Counted from the first letter of the stretch, positions 1-7,437 are shown. The stretch: DNA of 11,827 nucleotides from Chloroflexi bacterium RBG_16_70_13 (GCA_001795245.1 MGOD01000003.1:12489-24315), one strand, 5' to 3'. Notes: generated by a model not told the origin, from the letters alone. Translations and numbers: made by a program.

Positions 1-866
1 CTGCGCCCGACGAGCCGTCCCAGGCCACCGATCGTCGGCCTCCGCCGGGTCGTCTGGGCGGTCGAGCGGAAGCGGAATCGGCTGCCGTCGGCCTGCGGAT
101 CCAGGAGCGCCCTGATGGCCCGGGCCAGCTGGAGCTCGCCGAGGTTGCGGACGATCCGGGCTCGCTCCACGAGGCTGACCTGGCCATTCTCCTCGGAGAT
201 GACGACCACGACCGCGTCGGTCTGCTCGGTGATCCCGAGGGCGGCCCGGTGGCGGGTTCCGAGCCGCTCGGTGTGGACAGTCGTCTCGGCCAGCGGCAAC
301 AGGGCGCCGGCGGCGAGGACCGTGGTGCCCCGGACGATGACCGCACCGTCGTGGAGGGCGGTCCGGGGCATGAAGATCGTGCGAAGCAGGTCCACCGACA
401 GGTCGCCGTGGATCATCACCCCGGATTCGGCGATCTCCTCGAGGCCGGTGTCCCGCTCGAGGACGATGAGCGCCCCGTGGCCGTCGCCGGACAGGAGCGC
501 GGCGGCCCTGGCGACCCTCGTCGCGACCTCCTCGGCTTCCCGGTTCTCGGCTGGGAAGAGCCAGGCGAACGACCCGACCCGCCCGATCCGCTCGAGGGCC
601 CGGCGGAGCTCTGGCTGGAAGATCACCACGACCGCGACGAGGCCGACGACGGCGCCGGCCTGGAGGATCTGGGTGAGGAGCCGGAGTGACAGCGCCTGGG
701 CCGCGAAGTAGACGACGAAGAGGACGCTGACGCCGATCACCAGGCGAACCGCTCGGGTCCCGCGGATGAGGCTGAAGAGCCAGTAGATGAGGACCGCGGT
801 GAGCCCGATGTCGAGGAGCGTCGTGGGCCGGACCTGGTCCAGGATCGACGCGATGAGCTGCGGCAT
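1..866 (-). CDS. cdaA: Diadenylate cyclase CdaA (c-di-AMP synthase), 3' end beyond window
   Basis: Membrane-anchored enzyme that condenses two ATP molecules into cyclic di-AMP, a messenger that in other bacteria controls potassium, osmotic and cell-wall homeostasis. 288 codons are visible, with no stop before the left edge. Three hydrophobic segments (about residues 18-34, 41-58 and 68-84) lead into a DAC domain. Both family motifs are intact: the DGA motif in LHDGAVIV (D173-A175) and the RHR motif in GTRHRAALG (R205-R207). The ATG at 866 lies 20 bases after the TPR gene stop, with only a weak ribosome binding site. The visible part already exceeds the usual CdaA length of roughly 270-280 residues and ends in an arginine-rich, low-complexity tail after about residue 260. 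The common neighbours cdaR and glmM would lie to the left and cannot be seen. Family assignment is firm; physiological role is inferred. Confidence 0.95.
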   Translation of the reverse strand, partial: MPQLIASILDQVRPTTLLDIGLTAVLIYWLFSLIRGTRAVRLVIGVSVLFVVYFAAQALSLRLLTQILQAGAVVGLVAVVVIFQPELRRALERIGRVGSFAWLFPAENREAEEVATRVARAAALLSGDGHGALIVLERDTGLEEIAESGVMIHGDLSVDLLRTIFMPRTALHDGAVIVRGTTVLAAGALLPLAETTVHTERLGTRHRAALGITEQTDAVVVVISEENGQVSLVERARIVRNLGELQLARAIRALLDPQADGSRFRFRSTAQTTRRRPTIGGLGRLVGR

Positions 867-886
867 CGTCCGGCGAGTGTACCGCG

Positions 887-1903
887 TCAGCCCGCCGGCA
901 CCGACCCCGGCGGCGTCTCGAGACCTCGCTCGGCGGCGAAGGCGGCGATCGCGCTCCGTGCCTCGGCGTCCCCGTCGAGATCCGCCAGGCGGGCGAGCAG
1001 GCGGAGCTTCTCCGACGCCGTGGCGGTCCAGCCGCGATCGAGCTGGACGGCCGCGATCTCGCGCTGGAGGCGATGGTCGGAGGGCGTCAAGACGAGGAGC
1101 GCGAGGCAGGCGTCCATCGCGGCGTCGAGCCGCCCGGCGGCCCGATGAAGCTCGGCGAGCGCCAGGAGCCGCTCGGTCCCGCCGCGGACGTCACCGCTGT
1201 CGAGCAGGGCGTCCGCAACGGCCCGCAGGACGGCCGGATCCGGTGGTGGGGCCGGGACCCCGGGCTCGGGCTCCTGCCGCGCCACGTCTCCGGGCCCTGG
1301 CTCGGCGGTCGGCGCGGATCCCGCGTCGGCGGCCGAGGAAGCCCCCGGTGCGGCCGGCGGCGGCGCCGCCCCAGCGACATCCACGGCTGGCTCGGCGGGC
1401 GCCTCGACGGCCTCCAGGATCCGCAGCGCACGATCGAGCGCGTCGACGGCGTCGCGGTCCTCGCCGCTGCCCCGCAGGAGTCCACCCAGGCGTTCCATCT
1501 CGCGCCGGCGCGATCGCGATTCGGCGAGCTCGAGTGCCCGTCGTGCGGCGTCGGCGGCGTCGGTCAGCCGGCCGGCACGTTCGAGGACGCCTGCCAGCGT
1601 CTCGAAATCGAGGGCCGCCTCCGCCCGTCGGCCACGCTCGGCCTGCAGCTCGGCCCGGCCGCGCAGTGCCCCCTCGTCCTCGGGTGCCAGACTGAGGGCG
1701 ACCCCGAACGACGCAAGGGCATCGTCGATGCGTTCTGCCCGACGGAGGACGGCGCCCAGGCTGACGTACGGCAGGGCGCGGTCCGGGGCGATCGCCGCGG
1801 CGGCCCGGTAGGCGGCCTCGGCGACGTCGAGGCGGCCACGGAGCGCGGCCACGTGGCCCCGCCGGAGCGCCTCCTTGTACTCCTCGTAGAGGGCCTGGCT
1901 CAT
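887..1903 (-). CDS. TPR-repeat protein of unknown role
   Basis: 338-residue alanine- and arginine-rich protein built of tetratricopeptide-like helical pairs. Clear repeats lie at about residues 8-41 and 42-75, the second ending in LASFGVALSLAPED, and another at about 100-132. A proline/alanine/glycine-rich, probably disordered linker (about 166-222) follows, then a second helical block (about 223-325) with a repeat near residues 245-276 that ends in LALLVLTPSD. No signal peptide, membrane segment or catalytic motif is seen, so it is probably a cytoplasmic scaffold or adaptor. It starts 12 bases after argF and ends 20 bases before cdaA, which suggests co-transcription with both. Its partner is unknown; the nearest candidate by position is CdaA. 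TPR identity is well supported; function is not assigned. Confidence 0.85.
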   Translation of the reverse strand: MSQALYEEYKEALRRGHVAALRGRLDVAEAAYRAAAAIAPDRALPYVSLGAVLRRAERIDDALASFGVALSLAPEDEGALRGRAELQAERGRRAEAALDFETLAGVLERAGRLTDAADAARRALELAESRSRRREMERLGGLLRGSGEDRDAVDALDRALRILEAVEAPAEPAVDVAGAAPPPAAPGASSAADAGSAPTAEPGPGDVARQEPEPGVPAPPPDPAVLRAVADALLDSGDVRGGTERLLALAELHRAAGRLDAAMDACLALLVLTPSDHRLQREIAAVQLDRGWTATASEKLRLLARLADLDGDAEARSAIAAFAAERGLETPPGSVPAG

Positions 1904-1915
1904 CGCACCCGCATC

Positions 1916-2884
1916 CTACCCCGGGTCACCGAGGAGCTCGACCAGGAGACCCTTCTGGACATGGAGCCGGTTCTCCGACTGCTGGAAGACGAGGCTCCTC
2001 GGCCCGTCCATGACCTCGGACGTGATCTCCTCGCCGCGATGTGCCGGCAGGCAGTGCATCACCCGCGCCTGCGGCCCGGCGGCCGCGCAGAGCGCCTCGC
2101 CGACCTGGTAGGCCGCGAATGCGACGCGTCGCTCGTCGGCCTCGGCTTCCTGGCCCATCGACGTCCACGCGTCGGTATAGATGACGTCGGCGCCGGCAAC
2201 GATGGCCCGGGCATCGTGACCCACGACCAGGCTGCCGCCGCACGCCGCCGCGAGCACGGTGGCCCGATCGACGATTGCCGGGTCCGGGGCGTAGCCGGGC
2301 GGATGGGCGAGCCGGACCTGGGCGCCCTGACCGGCCGCGACGAGGGCCAGCGAGTGGAAGACGTTGTTGCCGTCGCCGACGAAGGCGACGACGAGGCCAT
2401 CGAGGCGGCCGAACGTCTCGCGCAGGGTGAAGACGTCGGCCAGCGCCTGGCAGGGATGCTCGTGGAGGGTCAGGGCGTTGATGACCGGGATGTCGGCGGC
2501 GGCCGCCAGCTCGACGGCGATCTGGTGGACCCCGGTCCGGATGACGATCGCGTCGACGAAGCCCTGGAGATTGCGGGCCACGTCGGCGACCGACTCGCGG
2601 ACGCCCCAGCCGACGTTGCCCGAGGTGAGCTGGATCGCGCCCCCGCCGAGCTGGATCATGCCCGCCTCGAACGTCACCCGGGTCCGCAGGCTCGGCCGCT
2701 CGAAGAGCATCGCCAGCGTCCGCCGGACCAGCGGCGGCCGCGCGTGCCGCCGCGAGGCGAGGAACTCGGCCTTCAGCGCCGCCGCGGTCCCGAAGACGCG
2801 CCGAACCTCGTCCGGGCTCAGGTCACCCGCGCTGAGGAGATCCCGTCCGCGGAGAGGCCGCGCGGGTTCGAGTCCGGTCTCCAT
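1916..2884 (-). CDS. argF: Ornithine carbamoyltransferase
   Basis: Cytoplasmic enzyme of arginine synthesis that transfers the carbamoyl group of carbamoyl phosphate to ornithine, giving citrulline. It has 322 residues, normal for the family. The carbamoyl-phosphate loop reads FERPSLRTRVTFE (S65-R69), with Leu where many homologues have Thr. HPCQ is at 143-146. The ornithine-specific signature DAWTSMGQE (238-246) separates it from aspartate carbamoyltransferase. The catalytic cysteine is in HCLPAHRGEE (C278), and the C-terminal ENRLHVQKG motif (304-312) is present. An in-frame TAG four codons upstream fixes the ATG at 2884 as the first ATG start, although the N-terminus carries about ten residues before the usual family start and the ribosome binding site is weak. 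It follows rpsI after 70 bases containing a hairpin. No other arginine gene is in the window, so it stands apart from a classical arg cluster here. Confidence 0.95.
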   Translation of the reverse strand: METGLEPARPLRGRDLLSAGDLSPDEVRRVFGTAAALKAEFLASRRHARPPLVRRTLAMLFERPSLRTRVTFEAGMIQLGGGAIQLTSGNVGWGVRESVADVARNLQGFVDAIVIRTGVHQIAVELAAAADIPVINALTLHEHPCQALADVFTLRETFGRLDGLVVAFVGDGNNVFHSLALVAAGQGAQVRLAHPPGYAPDPAIVDRATVLAAACGGSLVVGHDARAIVAGADVIYTDAWTSMGQEAEADERRVAFAAYQVGEALCAAAGPQARVMHCLPAHRGEEITSEVMDGPRSLVFQQSENRLHVQKGLLVELLGDPG

Positions 2885-2913
2885 CAGCGAACTCTAGCGG
2901 CGCACATCACGGG

Positions 2914-2938
2914 CCGATGCCCGCAACGCACGCATCGG
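2914..2938 (-). other. Hairpin in rpsI-argF spacer
   Basis: On the minus strand CCGATGC (2938-2932) and GCATCGG (2920-2914) form a perfect 7-bp stem around an 11-base loop. It lies between the rpsI stop and the argF start, the largest gap in the left half. No T-run follows, so it is not a standard intrinsic terminator. It could be a weak terminator, a processing site or an mRNA-stabilising element at the end of the ribosomal genes. Confidence 0.4.
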
Positions 2939-2954
2939 GCGTCAGCCGGCGCCG

Positions 2955-3353
2955 CTACCGCTTCGTGTACTGGGGGGCTTTACGGGCCCTCTTGAGTCCA
3001 TACTTCTTGCGCTCCTTCATCCGCGGGTCGCGGGTCAGGAGGCCGGCCTGGCGGAGGGGCAGGCGGTGGCCGTCGGGATCGAGCTCCAGGAGCGCCCGGG
3101 CGATGCCGTGACGGATGGCGCCGGCCTGGCCGGTCACGCCGCCGCCTTCGACCTTGATCATCGCGTTGAAGCGGCCCTCGGTGCCGGTGACCCGGAACGG
3201 CATCTTGACATCGGCCTCGTCGATCGCGTTCCCGAAGTGCTCGGCGAGCGAGCGACCGTTGACGACGATCTCGCCCTCGCCGGGCAGCAGCCGGACCCGG
3301 GCGACGGCGGTCTTGCGCCGGCCGGTTCCCGTGTTGAAGGCAGGGGTGGACAT
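2955..3353 (-). CDS. rpsI: 30S ribosomal protein S9
   Basis: Small-subunit protein whose basic C-terminal tail reaches the P-site tRNA. It has 132 residues, as usual for the family. Conserved features are the N-terminal GTGRRKTAVARVRL, the core GGGVTGQAGAIRHGIARAL, and the C-terminal DPRMKERKKYGLKRARKAPQ ending in YTKR, equivalent to the canonical SKR end that contacts tRNA. The start is fixed by a strong Shine-Dalgarno sequence 5 bases upstream. It lies 13 bases after rplM, the conserved L13-S9 pair, and the two are almost certainly co-translated in stoichiometric amounts. Confidence 0.98.
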   Translation of the reverse strand: MSTPAFNTGTGRRKTAVARVRLLPGEGEIVVNGRSLAEHFGNAIDEADVKMPFRVTGTEGRFNAMIKVEGGGVTGQAGAIRHGIARALLELDPDGHRLPLRQAGLLTRDPRMKERKKYGLKRARKAPQYTKR

Positions 3354-3358
3354 CGTGG

Positions 3359-3365
3359 CTCCTCC
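3359..3365 (-). promoter_or_regulatory. Shine-Dalgarno site of rpsI
   Basis: The minus strand reads GGAGGAG, then CCACG, then the ATG of rpsI. This is the best ribosome binding site in the window. It begins just after the rplM stop codon and fixes the rpsI start. Confidence 0.85.
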
Positions 3366-3366
3366 G

Positions 3367-3798
3367 TCAGGCGAGCGGCTCAGGCTGCTGGGCCTGATGG
3401 GGGTGATCGTTGCCGGCGTAGACCTTCAGCTTGCGGAGCTGTTGGGCCCCGAGGCGCGTCCTCGGCAGCATGCCTTTGACCGCCCGCCGGATGACCTCCT
3501 CCGGTCGGCGCTCGAGGAGCTTGCCGAGCGACTCCTCCTTGAGGCCCTGCGGGTGGCCGCTGTGCCGGATGTAGAGCTTGCTCTCGACCTTGTCACGACT
3601 GACGGCGACCTTCGAAGCATTTAGGACGATCACGTGGTCGCCCGTGTCGAGGTGCTGCGTGTAGGTGGGCTTGTGCTTCCCGGAGAGGACGCGGGCGACC
3701 TGTGTCGCGAGGCGGCCGAGTGTCTGGCCCGTCGCGTCAACGACGAACCAGCGTCGCTCGATCTCGCTCTCCCGGACCGTGTAGGTCTTGGCGTTCAT
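3367..3798 (-). CDS. rplM: 50S ribosomal protein L13
   Basis: Large-subunit protein that binds 23S rRNA early in assembly. The protein is 143 residues, normal for L13. Conserved stretches include RRWFVVDATGQTLGRLAT near the N-terminus, SGKHKPTY, GDHVIVLNA, and AVKGMLPRTRLGAQQLRKLKVY followed by GNDHPHQAQQPE at the C-terminus. The reading frame is open further upstream to 3876, but that extension is arginine-rich and unlike L13. The ATG at 3798 gives the canonical N-terminus and has a GAGGAA binding site just upstream. Its ATG overlaps the truA stop in an ATGA arrangement, which indicates translational coupling. Confidence 0.97.
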   Translation of the reverse strand: MNAKTYTVRESEIERRWFVVDATGQTLGRLATQVARVLSGKHKPTYTQHLDTGDHVIVLNASKVAVSRDKVESKLYIRHSGHPQGLKEESLGKLLERRPEEVIRRAVKGMLPRTRLGAQQLRKLKVYAGNDHPHQAQQPEPLA

Positions 3799-4622
3799 CG
3801 TTCCTCGTCTTCTCCGTTGCTCCGTTCGCGCCGTCCCATGACGACGGGCCGTCCCACGACGACCCTCCGGAGGCACAGTCCCTTCGCCGGGGCGGCTGCC
3901 CCGTCGAGGGCCGGTCGTCCGTCGGCTAGCGCCGCGATGACCGTTGTGTCATCCATCTTGCCCGCCCCCACAGCGAGGAGGGCGGCGACGATGCGCCTGA
4001 CCATCCCTCGCAGGAAGGCGTCGGCGCGGACATCGATCGTGATCAGTTTCCCCTCTCGCCGGACCCGAACGCGGTGGACGTTCCGGACCGGCTGCGGATC
4101 GGCCCCGCCGAAGGCGCTGAAGTCGTGGCGACCCTCGAAGGCCGTCGCGGCTCGCGCCATCGCGTCCACGTCCAGGTTGGTCCGCACCCGGAGCGCGGTG
4201 CGCTCCCGGAGCGGGCTCCGCGGCCCGTTCCAGACGGTGTAGCGGTACTCCCGGTACCGCGCCGCGTAGCGGGGGTGGAAGCCCTGGGCCGCCCGACGAA
4301 CGCCGCGAATCGCGACATCCGGCGGAAGCAGGCCGTTGAGGGCCTCGGTCAGCTCGGCCGCCGCGAGGCGCCCCGCATAGGAGAAGGCGATGACCTGCCC
4401 CGTCGCGTGGACCCCGGCGTCCGTCCGACCTGCGCCGTCGACGGGCTGCCTGACCCCTCCCGAGAGAGTGGCCAGCGCCGCCTCCAGCGCCCCCTGGACG
4501 GTCCGGGCCCCAGGTTGCAGCTGGTACCCGGCGAAATCCGTGCCGTCGTATTCGACCCGTGCTCGATATCGCACAGGGGTGGCCTCTCGGCCACCTGCTG
4601 CTTCGCCCCGCCGGGCGCCCAT
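3795..4622 (-). CDS. truA: tRNA pseudouridine(38-40) synthase
   Basis: Converts uridines 38, 39 and 40 of the tRNA anticodon arm to pseudouridine. 275 residues from the ATG. The catalytic aspartate is D68 in GAGRTDAGVHA. Other family blocks are VEYDGTDFAGYQ (23-34), GFHPRYAARYREYRYTVWN (114-132), FEGRHDFSAFGG (162-173) and FLRGMVRRIV (203-212). The start is uncertain. The ATG at 4622 sits 7 bases after rplQ, but most TruA proteins begin at the equivalent of VRYRARVEYDG, which has a GTG at 4574 preceded by GAGAGG. A 7-bp hairpin covers that GAGAGG. The stop overlaps the rplM start by 4 bases. The last 15 or so residues are charged and extend beyond the usual end. Confidence 0.96.
   Translation of the reverse strand: MGARRGEAAGGREATPVRYRARVEYDGTDFAGYQLQPGARTVQGALEAALATLSGGVRQPVDGAGRTDAGVHATGQVIAFSYAGRLAAAELTEALNGLLPPDVAIRGVRRAAQGFHPRYAARYREYRYTVWNGPRSPLRERTALRVRTNLDVDAMARAATAFEGRHDFSAFGGADPQPVRNVHRVRVRREGKLITIDVRADAFLRGMVRRIVAALLAVGAGKMDDTTVIAALADGRPALDGAAAPAKGLCLRRVVVGRPVVMGRRERSNGEDEER
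4578..4595 (-). promoter_or_regulatory. Hairpin at start of truA
   Basis: On the minus strand GGTGGCC, loop GAGA, GGCCACC gives a perfect 7-bp stem closed by a GNRA-type tetraloop. It lies inside the ATG-started truA frame and ends 3 bases before the alternative GTG start at 4574. If GTG is used, the hairpin would hide its binding site. No T-run follows, so a terminator is unlikely. Confidence 0.4.
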
Positions 4623-4629
4623 CGGACGC

Positions 4630-4983
4630 CTACACGAGCTCGATCTGGACTATCTCGGCGGCATCGCCCGAGCGCTGGCCGATCTTCACGATCCGGGTGT
4701 AGCCGGACGTCCGATCGGCGTACTTCGGGGCGATCTCGTCGAACAGCTTGGTCACGACGAGCGGCTCGTTCGGGAACTCCGAGACGACTCGCCGGCGCGC
4801 CGCCAGGTCACCCTGCTTCGCGAGCGTGATCACCCGCTCGACGCGGCCCTGGACCTCCTTGGCCTTCGCCTCGGTCGTCTTGACCCGCTCGTAGCGGAGG
4901 ACCGAGACGGTCAGGTTCTTGAAGAGAGCCATCCGGGGACCGGTCTTGCGGCTGAGCTTCCGCCCATCGATGCGGTGGGCCAT
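4630..4983 (-). CDS. rplQ: 50S ribosomal protein L17
   Basis: Large-subunit protein near the peptide exit tunnel. 117 residues, the normal bacterial length. The N-terminal block MAHRIDGRKLSRKTGPRMAL matches the canonical MxHRxxGRKLxRxxxHR start, with Pro-Arg where His-Arg is usual. It continues with FKNLTVSVLRYERVKTTEAK and ends in GYTRIVKIGQRSGDAAEI. It begins one base after the rpoA stop, with GAGGA inside the rpoA end as its likely binding site. This indicates tight coupling to rpoA, its conserved neighbour in nearly all bacteria. Confidence 0.97.
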   Translation of the reverse strand: MAHRIDGRKLSRKTGPRMALFKNLTVSVLRYERVKTTEAKAKEVQGRVERVITLAKQGDLAARRRVVSEFPNEPLVVTKLFDEIAPKYADRTSGYTRIVKIGQRSGDAAEIVQIELV

Positions 4984-4984
4984 C

Positions 4985-5986
4985 TCAGGCGTCCTCGTCC
5001 TCGATCGACGCCTCGACCTCGTCGCCCTCGCCCTCGCCCTCGAAGGCCGACGGCTCGGTCTCGGGCAGGATGAAGCCGCGCATCCGGAGGCGCTCCTTCA
5101 TCTCGTCGAGCGACTTCTTGCCGAAGTTCCGCATCCGGAGGAGGTCGTCATCCTTGAGCTGGAGGAGCTGGCCGACCTTGACGATGTTGTTGCGCTTCAG
5201 CGAGTTGTAGGCCCGCATCGGCAGGTCGAGCTCCTCGATCGGCATGTCCAGCATGTTCGGCGGAAGCTGCGGGACACCCGCGCCGGCGCGATCTCCGGGC
5301 ATCGCCGCCTGGCCGATCGTGATGAACGGGCGGAACTGCTCGACGAGGATCCCGGCCGCGCGGCTGAGGGACTCCTCGGGGCCGATGGTCCCGTCGGTCT
5401 CGATCTCGATCGTGAGCTTGTCGAAGTTCGTCACCTGGCCGACACGCATGCTCTCGACCCAGTAGTTGACCTTCCGGACGGGGGTGAAGATCGCATCGAC
5501 GGCGATGACCCCGATCGGGAGGGCCTCCGAGCGCTCTGCCCCCAGGTAGCCCACGCCGCGCTCGACGGTGAGGTCCATCTCGATCGTCACGTCGTCGGAG
5601 TCGAGGGTCATCAGGACGAGGTCCGGGTTGACGATCTCGACGTCGGCCGACTCGAGGAGATCGGCGGCCAGCACCGGTCCGGCGCCGCTCTTGGTGAGGC
5701 GGAGCTGGACGGGATGGGTCGCGAAGCTCTTGAGACGGAGCTTCTTGACGTTCAGGACGATCTGGGTGACGTCCTCCTTGACGCCCGGGATCGTCGAGAA
5801 CTCCTGGTACACGTCCCGGATCTGGATGGACGTGACCGCGGCACCCTCGAGCGATGACAGGAGGACGCGCCGGAGCGCGTTGCCGAGGGTGACGCCGTAG
5901 CCGGCCTGGAGGGGGCCGGCCTCGTACTTGGCGTACGTGCCGACTTCCTCGACGGGCTCGATCTGCGGGCTCTCGAGTTCGATCAT
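4985..5986 (-). CDS. rpoA: DNA-directed RNA polymerase subunit alpha
   Basis: Scaffold subunit of RNA polymerase: it dimerises to nucleate assembly, and its C-terminal domain contacts UP elements and activators. 333 residues, slightly long. The N-terminal domain carries GYGVTLGNALRRVLLSSLEG (about 29-48). The linker follows LPPNMLDMPIEELDLP, and the C-terminal domain carries MRAYNSLKRNNIVKVGQLL and RNFGKKSLDEMKERL. The residues equivalent to E. coli R265, N268, G296, K298 and S299 are all conserved, so DNA binding by this domain should be intact. An acidic tail rich in Glu, Asp and Gly ends the protein. It starts 9 bases after rpsD in the classical S13-S11-S4-alpha-L17 order. Confidence 0.98.
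   Translation of the reverse strand: MIELESPQIEPVEEVGTYAKYEAGPLQAGYGVTLGNALRRVLLSSLEGAAVTSIQIRDVYQEFSTIPGVKEDVTQIVLNVKKLRLKSFATHPVQLRLTKSGAGPVLAADLLESADVEIVNPDLVLMTLDSDDVTIEMDLTVERGVGYLGAERSEALPIGVIAVDAIFTPVRKVNYWVESMRVGQVTNFDKLTIEIETDGTIGPEESLSRAAGILVEQFRPFITIGQAAMPGDRAGAGVPQLPPNMLDMPIEELDLPMRAYNSLKRNNIVKVGQLLQLKDDDLLRMRNFGKKSLDEMKERLRMRGFILPETEPSAFEGEGEGDEVEASIEDEDA
5023..5040 (-). repeat. Short hexamer repeat in rpoA tail
   Basis: Three direct copies of CGCCCT on the plus strand encode alternating Glu-Gly residues within the acidic tail of RpoA. This is a low-complexity coding repeat that could vary in length by slippage. Confidence 0.6.
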
Positions 5987-5995
5987 GGGTTCGGG

Positions 5996-6622
5996 TTACC
6001 TCGAGTAGAACTCGACCACGAGCTGCTCGTTGAGGTCGAGCGGCATCTGGTCGCGACGGGGCAGGCTGAGGACGGAGCCCGCCAGGCGGGCCGGCTCCAG
6101 GCTGAGCCACTCCGGGGCCTGATGGGACCGGAGTGTCTCCTTGGCGATCTTGAACGGCTCGCGATCGCGGCGCGATTCGCGAACCTCGATCCGGTCGCCG
6201 GGCTTCACCACGTACGACGCGACATCGGTCGGTGTGCCGTTGACCGCGAAGTGGCCATGGTTGACGAGCTGGCGGGCCTGCGCCCGCGAGGTCGCGAAGC
6301 CGAGACGGAAGACCACGTTGTCGAGCCGCGTCTCGAGGAATCGAAGGAGGTTCTCGCCGGTCACGCCCTCGAGGTTGCCGGCCTCCACGAAGTAGTTGTG
6401 GAACTGTCGCTCGAGGACGGAGTAGACGCGACGGACCTTCTGCTTCTCGCGCAGCTGGATGCCGAAGTCGCCCATCTTGCGGCGGCGGACGCCATGCTGG
6501 CCGGGCGGGCTGGGGCGGCGCTCGAAGGCGCACTTCTTGGTGTAGCAGCGCGTGCCCTTCAGGAAGAGCTTGGTGCCCTCCCGGCGGCAGAGACGACAGA
6601 CCGATGCGGTGTAGCGGGCCAT
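5996..6622 (-). CDS. rpsD: 30S ribosomal protein S4 (zinc-binding form)
   Basis: Primary 16S rRNA-binding protein that nucleates small-subunit assembly and supports decoding accuracy; in many bacteria it also represses its own operon. 208 residues. It is the cysteine-containing form, with C9 and C12 in CRLCRREG and C26 and C31 in GTRCYTKKC, forming a probable zinc site. The S4 RNA-binding domain includes ETRLDNVVFRLGFATSRAQA and RQLVNHGHFAVNG, and the C-terminus is the canonical EQLVVEFYSR. The binding site GAGAGGGG precedes the ATG, and the gene is 13 bases after rpsK. By analogy it may autoregulate the alpha operon, but no E. coli-like target is recognised here. Confidence 0.98.
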   Translation of the reverse strand: MARYTASVCRLCRREGTKLFLKGTRCYTKKCAFERRPSPPGQHGVRRRKMGDFGIQLREKQKVRRVYSVLERQFHNYFVEAGNLEGVTGENLLRFLETRLDNVVFRLGFATSRAQARQLVNHGHFAVNGTPTDVASYVVKPGDRIEVRESRRDREPFKIAKETLRSHQAPEWLSLEPARLAGSVLSLPRRDQMPLDLNEQLVVEFYSR

Positions 6623-6635
6623 GCGATCCCCTCTC

Positions 6636-7031
6636 TCAGACCCGGCGCCGCTTGGGCGGGCGGCAGCCGTTGTGGGGGATCGGCGTCACGTCGGTGATCG
6701 CGGTGACCTCCAGGCCGGCCGTCTGGAGCGAGCGGATGGCCTGCTCGCGGCCGGCGCCGGGGCCCTTCACGTAGACCTCGACCTGGCGCATGCCGTGCTC
6801 CATCGCCTTGCGGGCGGCGATGTCGGCGGACATGGCGGCGGCGTAGGGCGTGCTCTTCCGGGAGCCCTTGAAGCCGGCCACGCCGGCGGAGCCCCAGCTG
6901 ATCACCGCGCCCATCGGGTCCGTGATCGTGATGATCGTGTTGTTGAACGACGCCTGGACGTGGACGTGCCCCTGGGGCACGTTCTTCTTCTCCCGGCGCC
7001 GCTGCTTGACGGCCCGCTTCCGTTCAGCCAT
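6636..7031 (-). CDS. rpsK: 30S ribosomal protein S11
   Basis: Small-subunit platform protein next to the E-site mRNA. 131 residues, normal length. Conserved blocks are GHVHVQASFNNTIITITDP, GAVISWGSAGVAGFKGSRKS, TPYAAAMSADIAARKAMEHG, and the C-terminal DVTPIPHNGCRPPKRRRV. The N-terminal 18 residues are strongly basic, as usual. It lies 24 bases after rpsM, with GAGGGA about 12 bases before the ATG. Confidence 0.98.
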   Translation of the reverse strand: MAERKRAVKQRRREKKNVPQGHVHVQASFNNTIITITDPMGAVISWGSAGVAGFKGSRKSTPYAAAMSADIAARKAMEHGMRQVEVYVKGPGAGREQAIRSLQTAGLEVTAITDVTPIPHNGCRPPKRRRV

Positions 7032-7055
7032 GCGTGTCGATGTCCCTCGTGACGG

Positions 7056-7433
7056 CTACTTCGTCGCCTTGCGCCGCGCGCCGACCGTCTTCTTCGGTCC
7101 GCGCCGCTGCCGGGCGTTGGTCTTCGTCCGCTGGCCCCGGACCGGGAGGTTCCGCCGATGGCGGAGGCCGCGGTACGAGCCGATCTCGATGAGTCGCTTG
7201 ACGTTCAACGCCACCTCGCGGCGGAGGTCGCCCTCCACCTTGTAGCGCCGGTCGATGAGCTCGCGGAGGCGATTGACCTGCTCCTCCGTGAGGTCCCGGA
7301 CCCGGGTATCCGCGTTGACGTTCGTCTGGGTCAGGATCTTCGTGGCCGTGGGCAGGCCGATCCCGTAGATGTACGTCAGGGCGACCTCGACCCGCTTTTC
7401 GCGGGGGATGTCGATGCCGGCGATTCGTGCCAT
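7056..7433 (-). CDS. rpsM: 30S ribosomal protein S13
   Basis: Head protein of the small subunit that forms intersubunit bridges and touches P-site tRNA through its basic tail. 125 residues. It begins with the canonical MARIAGIDIPREKRVEVALT and carries YIYGIGLPTATKIL (about 22-35) and GSYRGLRHRRNLPVRGQRTK, followed by NARQRRGPKKTV. The start lies 4 bases after the rpmJ stop, with AGGGG overlapping the end of rpmJ as its likely binding site. Confidence 0.98.
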   Translation of the reverse strand: MARIAGIDIPREKRVEVALTYIYGIGLPTATKILTQTNVNADTRVRDLTEEQVNRLRELIDRRYKVEGDLRREVALNVKRLIEIGSYRGLRHRRNLPVRGQRTKTNARQRRGPKKTVGARRKATK

Positions 7434-7437
7434 CGGG

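Noticed and set aside
2863..2886. tRNA T-arm-like sequence (GGGTTCGAGTCC) on the plus strand over the argF start
   Set aside because: One stem mismatch, no matching acceptor, D or anticodon arm upstream, and the upstream DNA encodes conserved argF residues. It also gives the argF N-terminus METGLEPARP, a string often seen in false proteins read across tRNA genes, but argF itself is clearly real.
1073..2995. Very long plus-strand open frame (640 codons) opposite the TPR gene, argF and the end of rpsI
   Set aside because: It is antisense to genes with clear family motifs, has no recognisable domain, and long antisense frames are expected at this G+C content.
3799..3876. Longer rplM start at 3876
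   Set aside because: The added residues are Arg-rich, overlap truA, and do not match L13. The ATG at 3798 has a binding site and the family N-terminus.
5148..6533. Minus-strand open frame of 461 codons overlapping rpoA and rpsD in another frame
   Set aside because: Both overlapped genes are certain, and the translation is an Arg/Pro-rich shadow without motifs.
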